Shown: piece after piece, positions 1-5,448 of the stretch
How the letters are laid out: every line of letters starts with the position of its first letter
Numbering within the stretch: the stretch's first letter is position 1
From: Woeseia sp.
Lineage (GTDB): Bacteria > Pseudomonadota > Gammaproteobacteria > Steroidobacterales > Woeseiaceae
Assembly: GCA_003229095.1 (NCBI GenBank)
Contig: QIHS01000511.1
Coordinates: 1 to 5,448, forward strand
Reading direction: 5' to 3'
Length of the DNA stretch: 5,448 nt
The notes under the pieces: model-generated
Database searches by the model: none
What the model saw: the letters and a program-made list of their open reading frames with translations, nothing else
Told to the model about the DNA's origin: nothing
Translations under genes and position numbers: made by a program

Positions 1-1076
1 TGCTCTTCATTTACGCAACGCCCGTTATTCTCAATAACACCGGCGTTATCCCGGCATCTTCAGAGATTTACTCGGGCCTGAGCAGCTTCCTTCTACCCGT
101 GTTCATCGTATTGATGTTGATTAAAGTCAATGTCCCTGCGGCCATGAAAGTGATGGGTAAAGGTGTCGCGGTCATGCTAATGGGCACCGCCGGCGTCATG
201 GTCGGTTGTGTCGTTGCGTATGTTCTTGTGCACCGGTGGTTGTCACCCGATGCCTGGAAGGGCTTCGGTGCATTGGCCGGAAGCTGGATCGGCGGGACCG
301 GCAACATGGCCGCAACAAGCGAAATACTTGCAACGCCGGCGGAGCAGTTCGGGCTCGCCATTCTTGCTGACAACGTCATCTACGTCATCTGGTTACCACT
401 ACTGCTCGCATCAAAAAATGTTGCGGACAAATTCAACGCCTGGACCAAAGTTTCCGAAGATCGCTTGAAACTCATGGACCTGGCAGCCGCAGAGATAGCG
501 GAGGACGACGAGACTCCGCAAATGCGCGACTACTTGTATCTGGCTTGCATCGCAATCGGTGTCACCTGGCTGTCAACGACGCTGGCCTCTATATTTTTTA
601 CTGCGACAGTCGATAGATTTCCGGACCTTCAGGTCGTCCTGTCCGAGTCAACCTGGCGCATTCTCCTGATTACAACGATTTCCCTTGTCTTGTCGACCAC
701 GCCAGTATCGAAACTACCCAATGCCACGGCCATCGGAACGGCAATGATTTATGTATTTGTTGCCGGAATGGGAGCGAGGGCAACGATGGCGGGTTTCAGT
801 CAGGCGCCGGCATTCTTGCTCGGCGCGTTCATCTGGATTTTCATCCACGGCGCCTTTTGCGTTGCCGGTGCGAAACTTTTCCGGGTTGACGTTCACAGTA
901 CGGCAATTGCATCCGCCGCCAATATCGGTGCCGCCGCCTCCGCACCGATTGTGGCTGCGTTTCACAGGCCAAGCCTGGTGCCAGTCTCTATTTTGATGGC
1001 ATTGATTGGTTACGCAATGGGTAATTACCTTGCGCCATTGGCTGCGCACCTTGCGCGAGCGGCGGTCGGTCAGTAA
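1..1076 (+). CDS. DUF819 family integral membrane protein, 5' partial
   Basis: The reading frame is open from the left edge (codons start at base 3) to TAA at 1074-1076, leaving 357 residues. Family members are about 400 residues, so I estimate 40-60 N-terminal residues are missing. The GTG at 99 is an internal Val codon, because the upstream codons continue the same hydrophobic, family-like sequence (LNNTGVIPASSEIY). Hydrophobic segments fill the protein: roughly 27-40, 52-77, 117-137, 177-200, 218-233, 243-259, 266-290 and 327-350. Family-like stretches are GSWIGGTGNMAATSE, ADNVIYVIWLPLLLASK, NIGAAASAPIVAAFH and LIGYAMGNYLAPL. A charged cytoplasmic-looking loop (AAAEIAEDDETPQMRD) lies near residues 155-175. 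The family (B. subtilis YjcL type) is transporter-like with no substrate that I know of; I recall a grouping with the cation/proton-antiporter-like fold but cannot verify it. The hydrolase gene follows after 3 bases, implying one operon. Family assignment is firm; function is open. Confidence 0.88.
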   Translation, partial: LFIYATPVILNNTGVIPASSEIYSGLSSFLLPVFIVLMLIKVNVPAAMKVMGKGVAVMLMGTAGVMVGCVVAYVLVHRWLSPDAWKGFGALAGSWIGGTGNMAATSEILATPAEQFGLAILADNVIYVIWLPLLLASKNVADKFNAWTKVSEDRLKLMDLAAAEIAEDDETPQMRDYLYLACIAIGVTWLSTTLASIFFTATVDRFPDLQVVLSESTWRILLITTISLVLSTTPVSKLPNATAIGTAMIYVFVAGMGARATMAGFSQAPAFLLGAFIWIFIHGAFCVAGAKLFRVDVHSTAIASAANIGAAASAPIVAAFHRPSLVPVSILMALIGYAMGNYLAPLAAHLARAAVGQ

Positions 1077-1079
1077 ATC

Positions 1080-2090
1080 ATGACGGTTGGCTTTCGCCTG
1101 CTTGGATACATTGCCCTCGCGCTGCTGGCAACCTTGCTGCTGGCCGTCATTGTCGTGCGCTGGCAATGGCAGATTCGAGATGCCGTCAGCGACATCCAAT
1201 GGCCGGTTTCAACCATTGCTGCACAAACCGGCGATGCCGTCACCGCGACCTGGCTTGGCACCACGACGATTCTATTCGACGACGGCGAAACGCAAATCCT
1301 CATCGACGGCACGTTTACCCGCCTAAGCCCACTGCAAGTGGCATTGTTCAGGCCTGTTCAATCAGATATCGCAACCATCAACTACGCAGTGTCGACGTTC
1401 CGTATTGACCGGCTTGCGGCAATCGTGCCCGTGCACTCCCATTTCGATCACGCAATGGATGTCGGTCATCTGGCGAACCGAACCAGTGCTGTCATTTTAG
1501 GTTCCGAGTCAACCGCAAATATCGCCCGTGGCGCAGACGTGCCGGTGAATCAATACCAGATTCTGGCCGATGGGGAAACACGGCAATTCGGTGAATTTGC
1601 GATAAAGCTGATCGCATCTGTGCATGCACCGATTGGGCAAAACGATCAGGAGTACTTCCCGGGCGTCATCGACATGCCACTGCGCCAACCTGCGCGAGTG
1701 TCTGCCTGGAAGACCGGCATTGCCTGGTCCATCATCATTGGTCACCCGCGCGGCACAACGCTCGTGCAGGGCAGTGGCGGTTTTGTTGAGGGCAAACTCG
1801 ACGGCGAGTCGGTCGATGTTGCCATGCTGGCACTGGCGAAGCTTTCAGGACTCGGTGAGGAGTACGTCGGCAATTTCTGGCGGGAGACGGTCGTATCAAC
1901 TGCTGCCTCGAGGGTTATTGCGATACACCATGACGACTTCACTTTGCCATTCGGTGAGGTAAGACTATTCCCGAAAATTGTCGACAATGTCGTCAAGACA
2001 GCTGGGTGGATAGATGAAATTGTGGCCGGAACTGACGAGGTCGTAACGATCGAATTGCCGCCATTCGGCCAGCCGATCATTCTCTATTAA
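1080..2090 (+). CDS. Membrane-anchored MBL-fold metallo-hydrolase
   Basis: This 336-residue protein starts at ATG 1080, 3 bases after the previous stop. I see no strong Shine-Dalgarno sequence, so translation is probably coupled to the upstream gene. Residues 6-27 form one hydrophobic helix (signal anchor or uncleaved signal), and a soluble metallo-beta-lactamase domain begins near residue 55 (ATWLGTTTILFDDG). The metal motif is HSHFDH at 119-124 (H119, H121, D123, H124). Further candidate ligands are H182 (VHAP) and H283/H284 (AIHHDDF). The place where the bridging Asp usually sits, after the strand TTLVQ, reads GSGGF (231-235), so that Asp seems absent. The nearest acidic residue afterwards, D246, looks like part of the next strand. 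The protein resembles the broad UlaG-like/COG2220 hydrolases. The substrate cannot be read from sequence, and neither can the side of the membrane it faces: Arg residues flank the helix on both sides. MBL-fold assignment is firm. Confidence 0.88.
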   Translation: MTVGFRLLGYIALALLATLLLAVIVVRWQWQIRDAVSDIQWPVSTIAAQTGDAVTATWLGTTTILFDDGETQILIDGTFTRLSPLQVALFRPVQSDIATINYAVSTFRIDRLAAIVPVHSHFDHAMDVGHLANRTSAVILGSESTANIARGADVPVNQYQILADGETRQFGEFAIKLIASVHAPIGQNDQEYFPGVIDMPLRQPARVSAWKTGIAWSIIIGHPRGTTLVQGSGGFVEGKLDGESVDVAMLALAKLSGLGEEYVGNFWRETVVSTAASRVIAIHHDDFTLPFGEVRLFPKIVDNVVKTAGWIDEIVAGTDEVVTIELPPFGQPIILY

Positions 2091-2093
2091 CAG

Positions 2094-2152
2094 CCAGGGA
2101 ACCTCTGATTAATTCTGGGCGAGCGACTATGAATTGATCAGAGGTTCCCTGG
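2094..2152. repeat. Long near-perfect inverted repeat in a convergent gap (MITE/REP-like or bidirectional terminator)
   Basis: Two 22-base arms, 2094-2115 and 2131-2152, are reverse complements apart from one position (T2110 against G2136). They flank a 15-base loop, 2116-2130. The outer 16 base pairs (CCAGGGAACCTCTGAT and its complement) are perfect. In plus-strand RNA the exception is a G-U pair, giving an uninterrupted 22-pair stem; in minus-strand RNA it is an A-C mismatch. The element begins 4 bases after the hydrolase stop and ends 12 bases before the stop of the converging GIY-YIG gene. A terminator would be expected here, but no T-run follows the stem on either strand, and the arms are longer than in typical intrinsic terminators. 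A dispersed palindromic repeat or a small MITE captured between genes fits at least as well. I see no clear target-site duplication. A partial third CCAGG follows at 2155-2159. Confidence 0.85.
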
Positions 2153-2163
2153 GTCCAGGTCAG

Positions 2164-2454
2164 CTAATCGTCGCTCAGTGCCGCAAGAATTGTGTCAATT
2201 CGCTGCGGCAAATGCGCCACATCGGCCTTTACTTCTTTTGACAGCCGTTTGACCTGGCATTCAACCCGGGTCGCCAGGCTTCGATTGCCAATTTCGCGCT
2301 GGAATACAAGTGTCAGAGGGCCCTTTCCGCGCAGGTATTTCGCACCTTTCGGGCTATCCTCATGTTCGGAAATCCGCCGTATAACGTCTGTTGCGATTCC
2401 GGTGTAATAGCTATCGTCGCAACAACGTAGAAGATAGATACTGTAGATTCGCAT
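2164..2454 (-). CDS. GIY-YIG domain protein, YhbQ/UPF0213-like
   Basis: This 96-residue protein has ATG at 2454-2452 and TAG at 2166-2164. It is a stand-alone GIY-YIG domain of the usual length for the family (about 80-100 residues). The 'GIY' strand is SIYLL (5-9) and the 'YIG' strand is YYTGIA (16-21). After it come the catalytic-helix residues R26/R27 and H31, then a GAKYLRGKGPLTLVF stretch (37-51) that is highly typical of YhbQ-like proteins. E65 (ATRVECQVKRLSK) is the likely metal-binding Glu. All expected catalytic positions are present, so it should be an active nuclease fold. The family's cellular role is poorly defined; a DNA processing or repair role has been proposed for relatives. 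It is the last of three minus-strand genes, 65 bases after the Imm10-like gene, with only a weak ribosome binding site. It ends against the inverted repeat. Family is confident; role is not. Confidence 0.9.
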   Translation of the reverse strand: MRIYSIYLLRCCDDSYYTGIATDVIRRISEHEDSPKGAKYLRGKGPLTLVFQREIGNRSLATRVECQVKRLSKEVKADVAHLPQRIDTILAALSDD

Positions 2455-2519
2455 GTTAGTCCGGGCTATTTCTGATGACGTGATCGTTTGACGCTGGAAT
2501 GTGAATGAGCGAATCCCTT

Positions 2520-2891
2520 TCAGGCATGCCCGCCAGACAGTTTCTCACCCAGAACTCTGAATGCGCCAGCCTCCATGGAGGTCCGATTTTCGGTTGAATC
2601 ATCAAAGGTGAGCACCATGCTGGACTCGCCACCCATCTCTCTGAATGGCTCATGAAACGATATGGTCAGCATCGCGCCATTCATCTTTGCATCACAAATC
2701 ATTTCGCTGCCGGAAAACTGTTTCTCGTTGATCTCCAGAAAGATCTCACCATCGGGCTCCTGCCCCTCAGTACGCATCAATAACAAATAGTCTTCGATAT
2801 CACCCTCATCCGTGGTGCGCGCGAAGAACAGCATCGTGGCGTTTTCCTGGACGTCGAATGCAACAGTATCGTAATGGCGGCTTGCAGGCAT
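2520..2891 (-). CDS. Small hypothetical protein resembling Imm10-family immunity proteins
   Basis: This 123-residue protein has ATG at 2891-2889 and TGA at 2522-2520. A weak purine stretch (AAGTGAG) lies just upstream of the start. It is acidic and soluble, with no signal peptide or membrane segment. The pattern suggests alternating beta strands: TVAFDVQENATMLFFAR (9-25), DYLLLMR (34-40), EIFLEINEKQFSG (49-61), MLTISFHEP (74-82) and SSMVLTFD (90-97). The order of a YLLLxR strand, an acidic turn, then a (Y/F)LEIN-x(4)-SG strand resembles Imm10 proteins (polymorphic-toxin immunity) as I remember them. That is recalled similarity, not a search result. The C-terminal half (RTSMEAGAFRVLGEKL) does not help. 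No toxin gene is adjacent: its neighbours are an acyltransferase 37 bases upstream and a GIY-YIG gene 65 bases downstream. It may be a solitary immunity-like domain with a housekeeping role or a horizontally acquired orphan. The gene itself is likely real because it sits tightly in the co-directional array. Confidence 0.7.
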   Translation of the reverse strand: MPASRHYDTVAFDVQENATMLFFARTTDEGDIEDYLLLMRTEGQEPDGEIFLEINEKQFSGSEMICDAKMNGAMLTISFHEPFREMGGESSMVLTFDDSTENRTSMEAGAFRVLGEKLSGGHA

Positions 2892-2928
2892 GTATCAGTC
2901 TCACTTGCAGTTCGATATGAATTCTACA

Positions 2929-3843
2929 CTAGCCCGAACTATTTGCGGTCGGCTGGTTTTTTAAAGCATCGATTTTGTTATCTTTTTCTTCCCAAACTGC
3001 AGCCAGCCACTGGTGAAATCGCTTGCGAAATTCCCGATCGTCCTGATAGTTGCCCTGGTAAAGCCACTCGTCGACCGGCCGTCTGACAACATCAATAGTG
3101 ACGCGATCCAGTTCGCCGCACATCATGCCCCAAAAATCGGGCTCTTTTCCCGGATAGACAATAGTGACATCAAGAATTGCATCGAACATCTCACCCATTG
3201 ACGACAACGCGAGTGCGACCCCTCCGGCACGTGGTGGCAACAGATTCTTGTAGGTCGACGCACGTCCTGCCTTTTTTTCCTCGGTGAAACGGGTTCCCTC
3301 AACAAAGTTGATGACCGATGTCGGCGTATCGAGAAACTTCTGGCACGCTTTTCGAGTCGCTTCCAGGTCCTGGCCCTTCTTCTCCGGGTGCTTCGCCAGG
3401 TAGGATTTCGAATAGCGTTTCATGAAAGGCATGTCCATCGCCCACCAGGCAAGACCCAGAAACGGAAACCAGATCAGCACCTGCTTGATGAAAAATTTGA
3501 GAAACGGTATGCGGCGGTTGAACATCGTTTGCATTGCGACGATATCAACCCACGTCTGGTGATTGACGATAACCAGGTACCAGTCATTCCTGCCCAGGTC
3601 GTCCAGGCCGCGAAATTCCCATTTAGTCGAATTGCTGAGGGAAAAAATGAACGCGTTAATGGCGATCCAGGCCTCACCAACCGACATTATCCAGCGCGTC
3701 ATCAAGCTGCGGAATGGCCTTATCGGCATCAGGAATTTGAGCACCGCAAAGAACATGAGCGGCACAAAGCAAACAATGGTGTTGATGGTACAGGCGGCAA
3801 AAGTGATCAGCCCCTGCAGGTTTCTTAGTATCTTTCCGGGCAA
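2929..3843 (-). CDS. yihG: YihG-type 1-acyl-glycerophosphate acyltransferase (PlsC family)
   Basis: This 304-residue inner-membrane protein belongs to the PlsC/LPLAT family. It transfers an acyl chain to lysophosphatidate-like acceptors in phospholipid synthesis or remodelling. An N-terminal membrane helix spans about 11-39 and a second hydrophobic stretch about 121-140. Catalytic motif I is NHQTWVD (N94, H95, D100). The acceptor-binding motif is FVEGTR (180-185), and motif IV surrounds LLPPRAGG (201-208). The segments WYLVIVNHQ, FPFLGLAWWAMDMPFMKRY and INFVEGTRFTEEKK match E. coli YihG as I recall it more closely than canonical PlsC, and the length (YihG about 310) agrees. The only in-frame initiation codon before the upstream stop is TTG at 3843-3841. 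ATG at 3853-3851, slightly upstream, is out of frame. The family N-terminus starts about 10 residues before the helix, which supports TTG. It is the first gene of the minus-strand array; a plausible -10 box lies at 3878-3883. Confidence 0.92.
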   Translation of the reverse strand: MPGKILRNLQGLITFAACTINTIVCFVPLMFFAVLKFLMPIRPFRSLMTRWIMSVGEAWIAINAFIFSLSNSTKWEFRGLDDLGRNDWYLVIVNHQTWVDIVAMQTMFNRRIPFLKFFIKQVLIWFPFLGLAWWAMDMPFMKRYSKSYLAKHPEKKGQDLEATRKACQKFLDTPTSVINFVEGTRFTEEKKAGRASTYKNLLPPRAGGVALALSSMGEMFDAILDVTIVYPGKEPDFWGMMCGELDRVTIDVVRRPVDEWLYQGNYQDDREFRKRFHQWLAAVWEEKDNKIDALKNQPTANSSG

Positions 3844-4014
3844 TGCATGTATCCATCTGCTGACTGCCTGACATTCTACTATACCGGCGCGATGATGTTG
3901 ACGAGGTCAGTTTTGCGGTTGCCCGGATGCAGTCACTGGAGTACCTTGTCCTGCTACACCGATACATTGAATGCCAGCGCAATACGCAGGCGAGAAGACT
4001 GGATTGAGTCAAAC
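3844..4014. other. Divergent intergenic region
   Basis: This 171-base gap separates the leftward acyltransferase from the rightward molybdenum hydroxylase genes, so it should hold promoters for both. On the minus side a good -10 box is visible (separate entry). On the plus side only weak candidates are seen, such as TTGCCC at 3919 with TACCTT at 3942 (17-base spacing), and I do not call them. The small-subunit frame stays open leftward to at least 3847, but the residues it would encode (YPSADCLTFYYTG...) look non-coding and precede a perfect ferredoxin-domain start at 4015. No convincing operator palindrome was found. Confidence 0.6.
3878..3883 (-). promoter_or_regulatory. Candidate -10 box for the acyltransferase gene
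   Basis: Read on the minus strand this is TATAGT (5 of 6 matches to TATAAT), lying 35 bases upstream of the TTG start. It implies a leader of about 25-30 bases. No good -35 hexamer appears at 16-18 bases spacing, so the call rests on the -10 match and position only. Confidence 0.3.
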
Positions 4015-4509
4015 ATGATCACACTGAACATTAATGGCAAAACTCACCAGCTGGATGTTGATCCGGCCACCCCTCTGTTGTGGATAATTCGTGAGCAGGC
4101 AGGGTTGATAGGAACAAAATTTGGCTGCGGAATCGCACAGTGCGGCGCCTGCACAGTACACCTGAACGGTGCACCGATTCGTTCCTGCGTCACGCCCGTG
4201 CAAGCGGCTGCAGATCAGAGCATTACGACTATTGAGGGCGTTAACGACGGTCTCGACGGTCTGCACCCGGTACAACAGGCGTGGATAGACGAACAGGTGC
4301 CGCAATGCGGCTATTGCCAGTCTGGCCAGGTGATGTCAGCGGTCGCGTTACTCGATAACAATCCATCCCCCACTGACACCGATATCGACGCGGCGATGAG
4401 CGGCAATGTTTGTCGTTGCGGCACATATCCACGTATTCGGCGGGGCATCAAACGCGCAGCACAAACCATTAACGCGGCGTCGGACAACGAGGAGACCGTT
4501 AATGGGTAA
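4015..4509 (+). CDS. [2Fe-2S] small subunit of an IorAB-type molybdenum hydroxylase
   Basis: This 164-residue protein, starting at ATG 4015 (MITLNING), is the electron-transfer subunit of a xanthine-oxidase-family enzyme, similar to isoquinoline 1-oxidoreductase alpha subunit (IorA). The N-terminal plant-type ferredoxin domain (1-75) holds C38, C43, C46 and C58 in the CxxxxCGAC...C pattern. The C-terminal helical domain (85-155) holds C98, C101, C133 and C135 in CGYCQSGQ...CRC. All eight ligands for two [2Fe-2S] clusters are therefore present. Length is standard for the family (150-170). The frame is open upstream to 3847, but those 56 residues have no family counterpart and place the ferredoxin strand far from its usual N-terminal position, so 4015 is preferred. 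Translation stops at TAA 4507-4509, inside the start of the large-subunit gene. It has no signal of its own; in this family the small subunit is thought to be exported as a passenger with the Tat-signalled large subunit. Confidence 0.95.
   Translation: MITLNINGKTHQLDVDPATPLLWIIREQAGLIGTKFGCGIAQCGACTVHLNGAPIRSCVTPVQAAADQSITTIEGVNDGLDGLHPVQQAWIDEQVPQCGYCQSGQVMSAVALLDNNPSPTDTDIDAAMSGNVCRCGTYPRIRRGIKRAAQTINAASDNEETVNG
4490..4494 (+). promoter_or_regulatory. Shine-Dalgarno sequence for the large subunit
   Basis: AGGAG lies 7 bases before ATG 4502, within the end of the small-subunit gene. Its strength and spacing decide the large-subunit start and support coupled translation across the 8-base ATGGGTAA overlap. 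Confidence 0.8.
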
Positions 4510-5448
4510 ATGGACCAGGCGGGCATTTTTATCTGCAGGTGTTCTGGCCGGCGGCGTTGTTGTTTTTGGCATTGCGATTCGACCTGGAAACCGGGCCGAC
4601 AAAGTCAGAGGCATGGTCGCGGGCGTTGACGAAGCCATGTTCAATGTTTGGGTCAAGATCTCACCCGACAACACGGTCACCGCTATCCTGCCGCACGCTG
4701 AAATGGGCCAGGGCATTCACACAACGCTGGCAATGATGCTTGCCGACGAGATGGACGCAGACTGGGACCAGGTGCAGATGCTCGAAGCACCGGCTCACAA
4801 AGAGTATGCAAACTACGCGCTCGCCAAAGGCTTTGCGGCAGGCGATGCAGATTTTCCAAACTTTCTCGTGGATACGATTGACGGAATTTTCCTCACCGCG
4901 ACGAAGTGGATGAAATTTCAAATGACTGGTGGCAGCACTTCAGTACAGATGACCGGCCAGACAGGCATGCGCGTTGCCGGCGCCGCAACGAAGGCTGTAC
5001 TCCTGCAGGCTGCAGCGGATGCCTGGAGCGTTCCTGTTAACGAATTGGTGGCGCGCAAAAGTCAGATCGTGCATAAATCGAGTTCACGTTCCGCGCCATT
5101 TGCTGAGTTCGCGCATCAGGCGGCAGCTCTGTCCATGCCGGTCAGCCCCAGACTCAAGACGCCGGACGAGTACACCATCATGGGCACCGATGTACAGCGG
5201 TTCGACATACCAGCGAAGGTAGACGGAAGCGCGGTTTTTGGCATCGATGCAAAACTGCCGGGCATGAAATACGCAACGGTCAAAGCGTCCCCCGTATTTG
5301 GCAACAATGTCGAGTCTGTGAATGAATCGTCGATTCAGGACATGCCGGGCATTCGCAAGGTAATCAACCTGGGCGATGCTGTTGTTGTCGTTGCCGATAG
5401 TTATTGGCAGGCGAAACAGGGGCTCGACAAGCTGGAAGTCAAATTCGA
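4502..5448 (+). CDS. Molybdopterin-binding large subunit, IorB/xanthine dehydrogenase family, 3' partial
   Basis: The frame is open from ATG 4502 to the right edge (315 codons plus 2 bases). Full-length relatives are about 700-770 residues, so well over half is missing. The N-terminus WTRRAFLSAGVLAGGVVVFG (4-23) is a twin-arginine (Tat) signal followed by a hydrophobic helix, placing the enzyme in the periplasm or anchored to the membrane. Family-typical stretches follow: LPHAEMGQGIHTTLAMMLAD (63-82), EAPAHKEYANYALAKGFAAG (95-114), MTGGSTSVQMTGQTGMRVAG (141-160) and AKVDGSAVFGIDAKLPGMKY (238-257). The last is the start of the alpha/beta hammerhead domain of aldehyde oxidase/xanthine dehydrogenases. 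The Mo-pterin and active-site motifs near the C-terminus are beyond the window. These enzymes hydroxylate N-heterocycles or oxidise aldehydes using water, passing electrons through the [2Fe-2S] subunit encoded just upstream. The substrate cannot be assigned here. Confidence 0.93.
   Translation, partial: MGKWTRRAFLSAGVLAGGVVVFGIAIRPGNRADKVRGMVAGVDEAMFNVWVKISPDNTVTAILPHAEMGQGIHTTLAMMLADEMDADWDQVQMLEAPAHKEYANYALAKGFAAGDADFPNFLVDTIDGIFLTATKWMKFQMTGGSTSVQMTGQTGMRVAGAATKAVLLQAAADAWSVPVNELVARKSQIVHKSSSRSAPFAEFAHQAAALSMPVSPRLKTPDEYTIMGTDVQRFDIPAKVDGSAVFGIDAKLPGMKYATVKASPVFGNNVESVNESSIQDMPGIRKVINLGDAVVVVADSYWQAKQGLDKLEVKF

Noticed and set aside
714..1199. A 161-residue minus-strand open frame
   Set aside because: It lies antisense to the DUF819 gene and the start of the hydrolase gene, and its Gln/Arg/His-rich translation has no recognisable domain.
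2094..2152. A canonical Rho-independent terminator
   Set aside because: The stem is not followed by a T-run on either strand, so I call it a repeat with possible terminator activity.
2456..2653. A 65-residue minus-strand open frame overlapping the Imm10-like gene and the following gap
   Set aside because: Most of it is an alternate frame of the Imm10-like gene, and the remainder shows no domain.
3388..3828. A 146-residue plus-strand open frame
   Set aside because: It is fully antisense to conserved YihG motifs, and its charged, low-complexity translation has no domain signature.
3898..3926. TTGACG at 3898 as a -35 box for the molybdenum hydroxylase genes
   Set aside because: The sequence 16-18 bases downstream is GC-rich and does not resemble a -10 box.
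3844..3970. ATACAT-like sequences near both ends of the divergent gap as a paired operator
   Set aside because: Only about 7 bases match and they are over 100 bases apart, which chance can explain.
3674..4012. A 112-residue minus-strand open frame reaching into the divergent gap
   Set aside because: It overlaps the acyltransferase N-terminus in another frame and would occupy the promoter region; no family resemblance.
3847..4014. A 56-residue N-terminal extension of the [2Fe-2S] subunit beginning at ATG 3847
   Set aside because: The extension has no family counterpart and fills the divergent promoter region, and the ferredoxin domain begins exactly at the ATG at 4015.

Overview
The window looks like ordinary chromosomal DNA from a gammaproteobacterium, probably a marine or sediment lineage. 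This is inferred from the moderately high GC content, close packing of genes, an acyltransferase that closely resembles the enterobacterial YihG type as I remember it, and a YhbQ-like GIY-YIG protein. Species cannot be fixed from the sequence. I see no tRNA, rRNA, CRISPR array, insertion sequence or phage gene.

Layout: (1) Bases 1-2090, plus strand: the 3' part of a DUF819 integral membrane protein (its start lies left of the window), followed 3 bases later by a membrane-anchored metallo-beta-lactamase-fold hydrolase. The two are almost certainly co-transcribed. (2) Bases 2091-2163: a short convergent gap almost filled by a long near-perfect inverted repeat, either a small dispersed repeat (MITE/REP-like) or an unusual bidirectional terminator. 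(3) Bases 2164-3843, minus strand: reading with transcription, a YihG-type lysophospholipid acyltransferase (TTG start), a small protein resembling Imm10 immunity proteins, and a GIY-YIG domain protein, with gaps of 37 and 65 bases. (4) Bases 3844-4014: a divergent intergenic region with a plausible -10 box for the acyltransferase. (5) Bases 4015-5448, plus strand: an IorA/IorB-type molybdenum hydroxylase, with a complete [2Fe-2S] small subunit overlapping by 8 bases the start of a molybdopterin-binding large subunit. The large subunit carries a twin-arginine signal and runs off the right edge.

Functionally there are three unrelated units: a transporter-like protein with a hydrolase, a phospholipid acyltransferase with two small passengers, and an exported molybdo-iron-sulfur oxidoreductase. 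I did not find a convincing undescribed system. The most useful leads are the inverted repeat, the orphan Imm10-like protein, the DUF819/hydrolase pair, and the hydrolase's apparent lack of the usual metal-bridging Asp.
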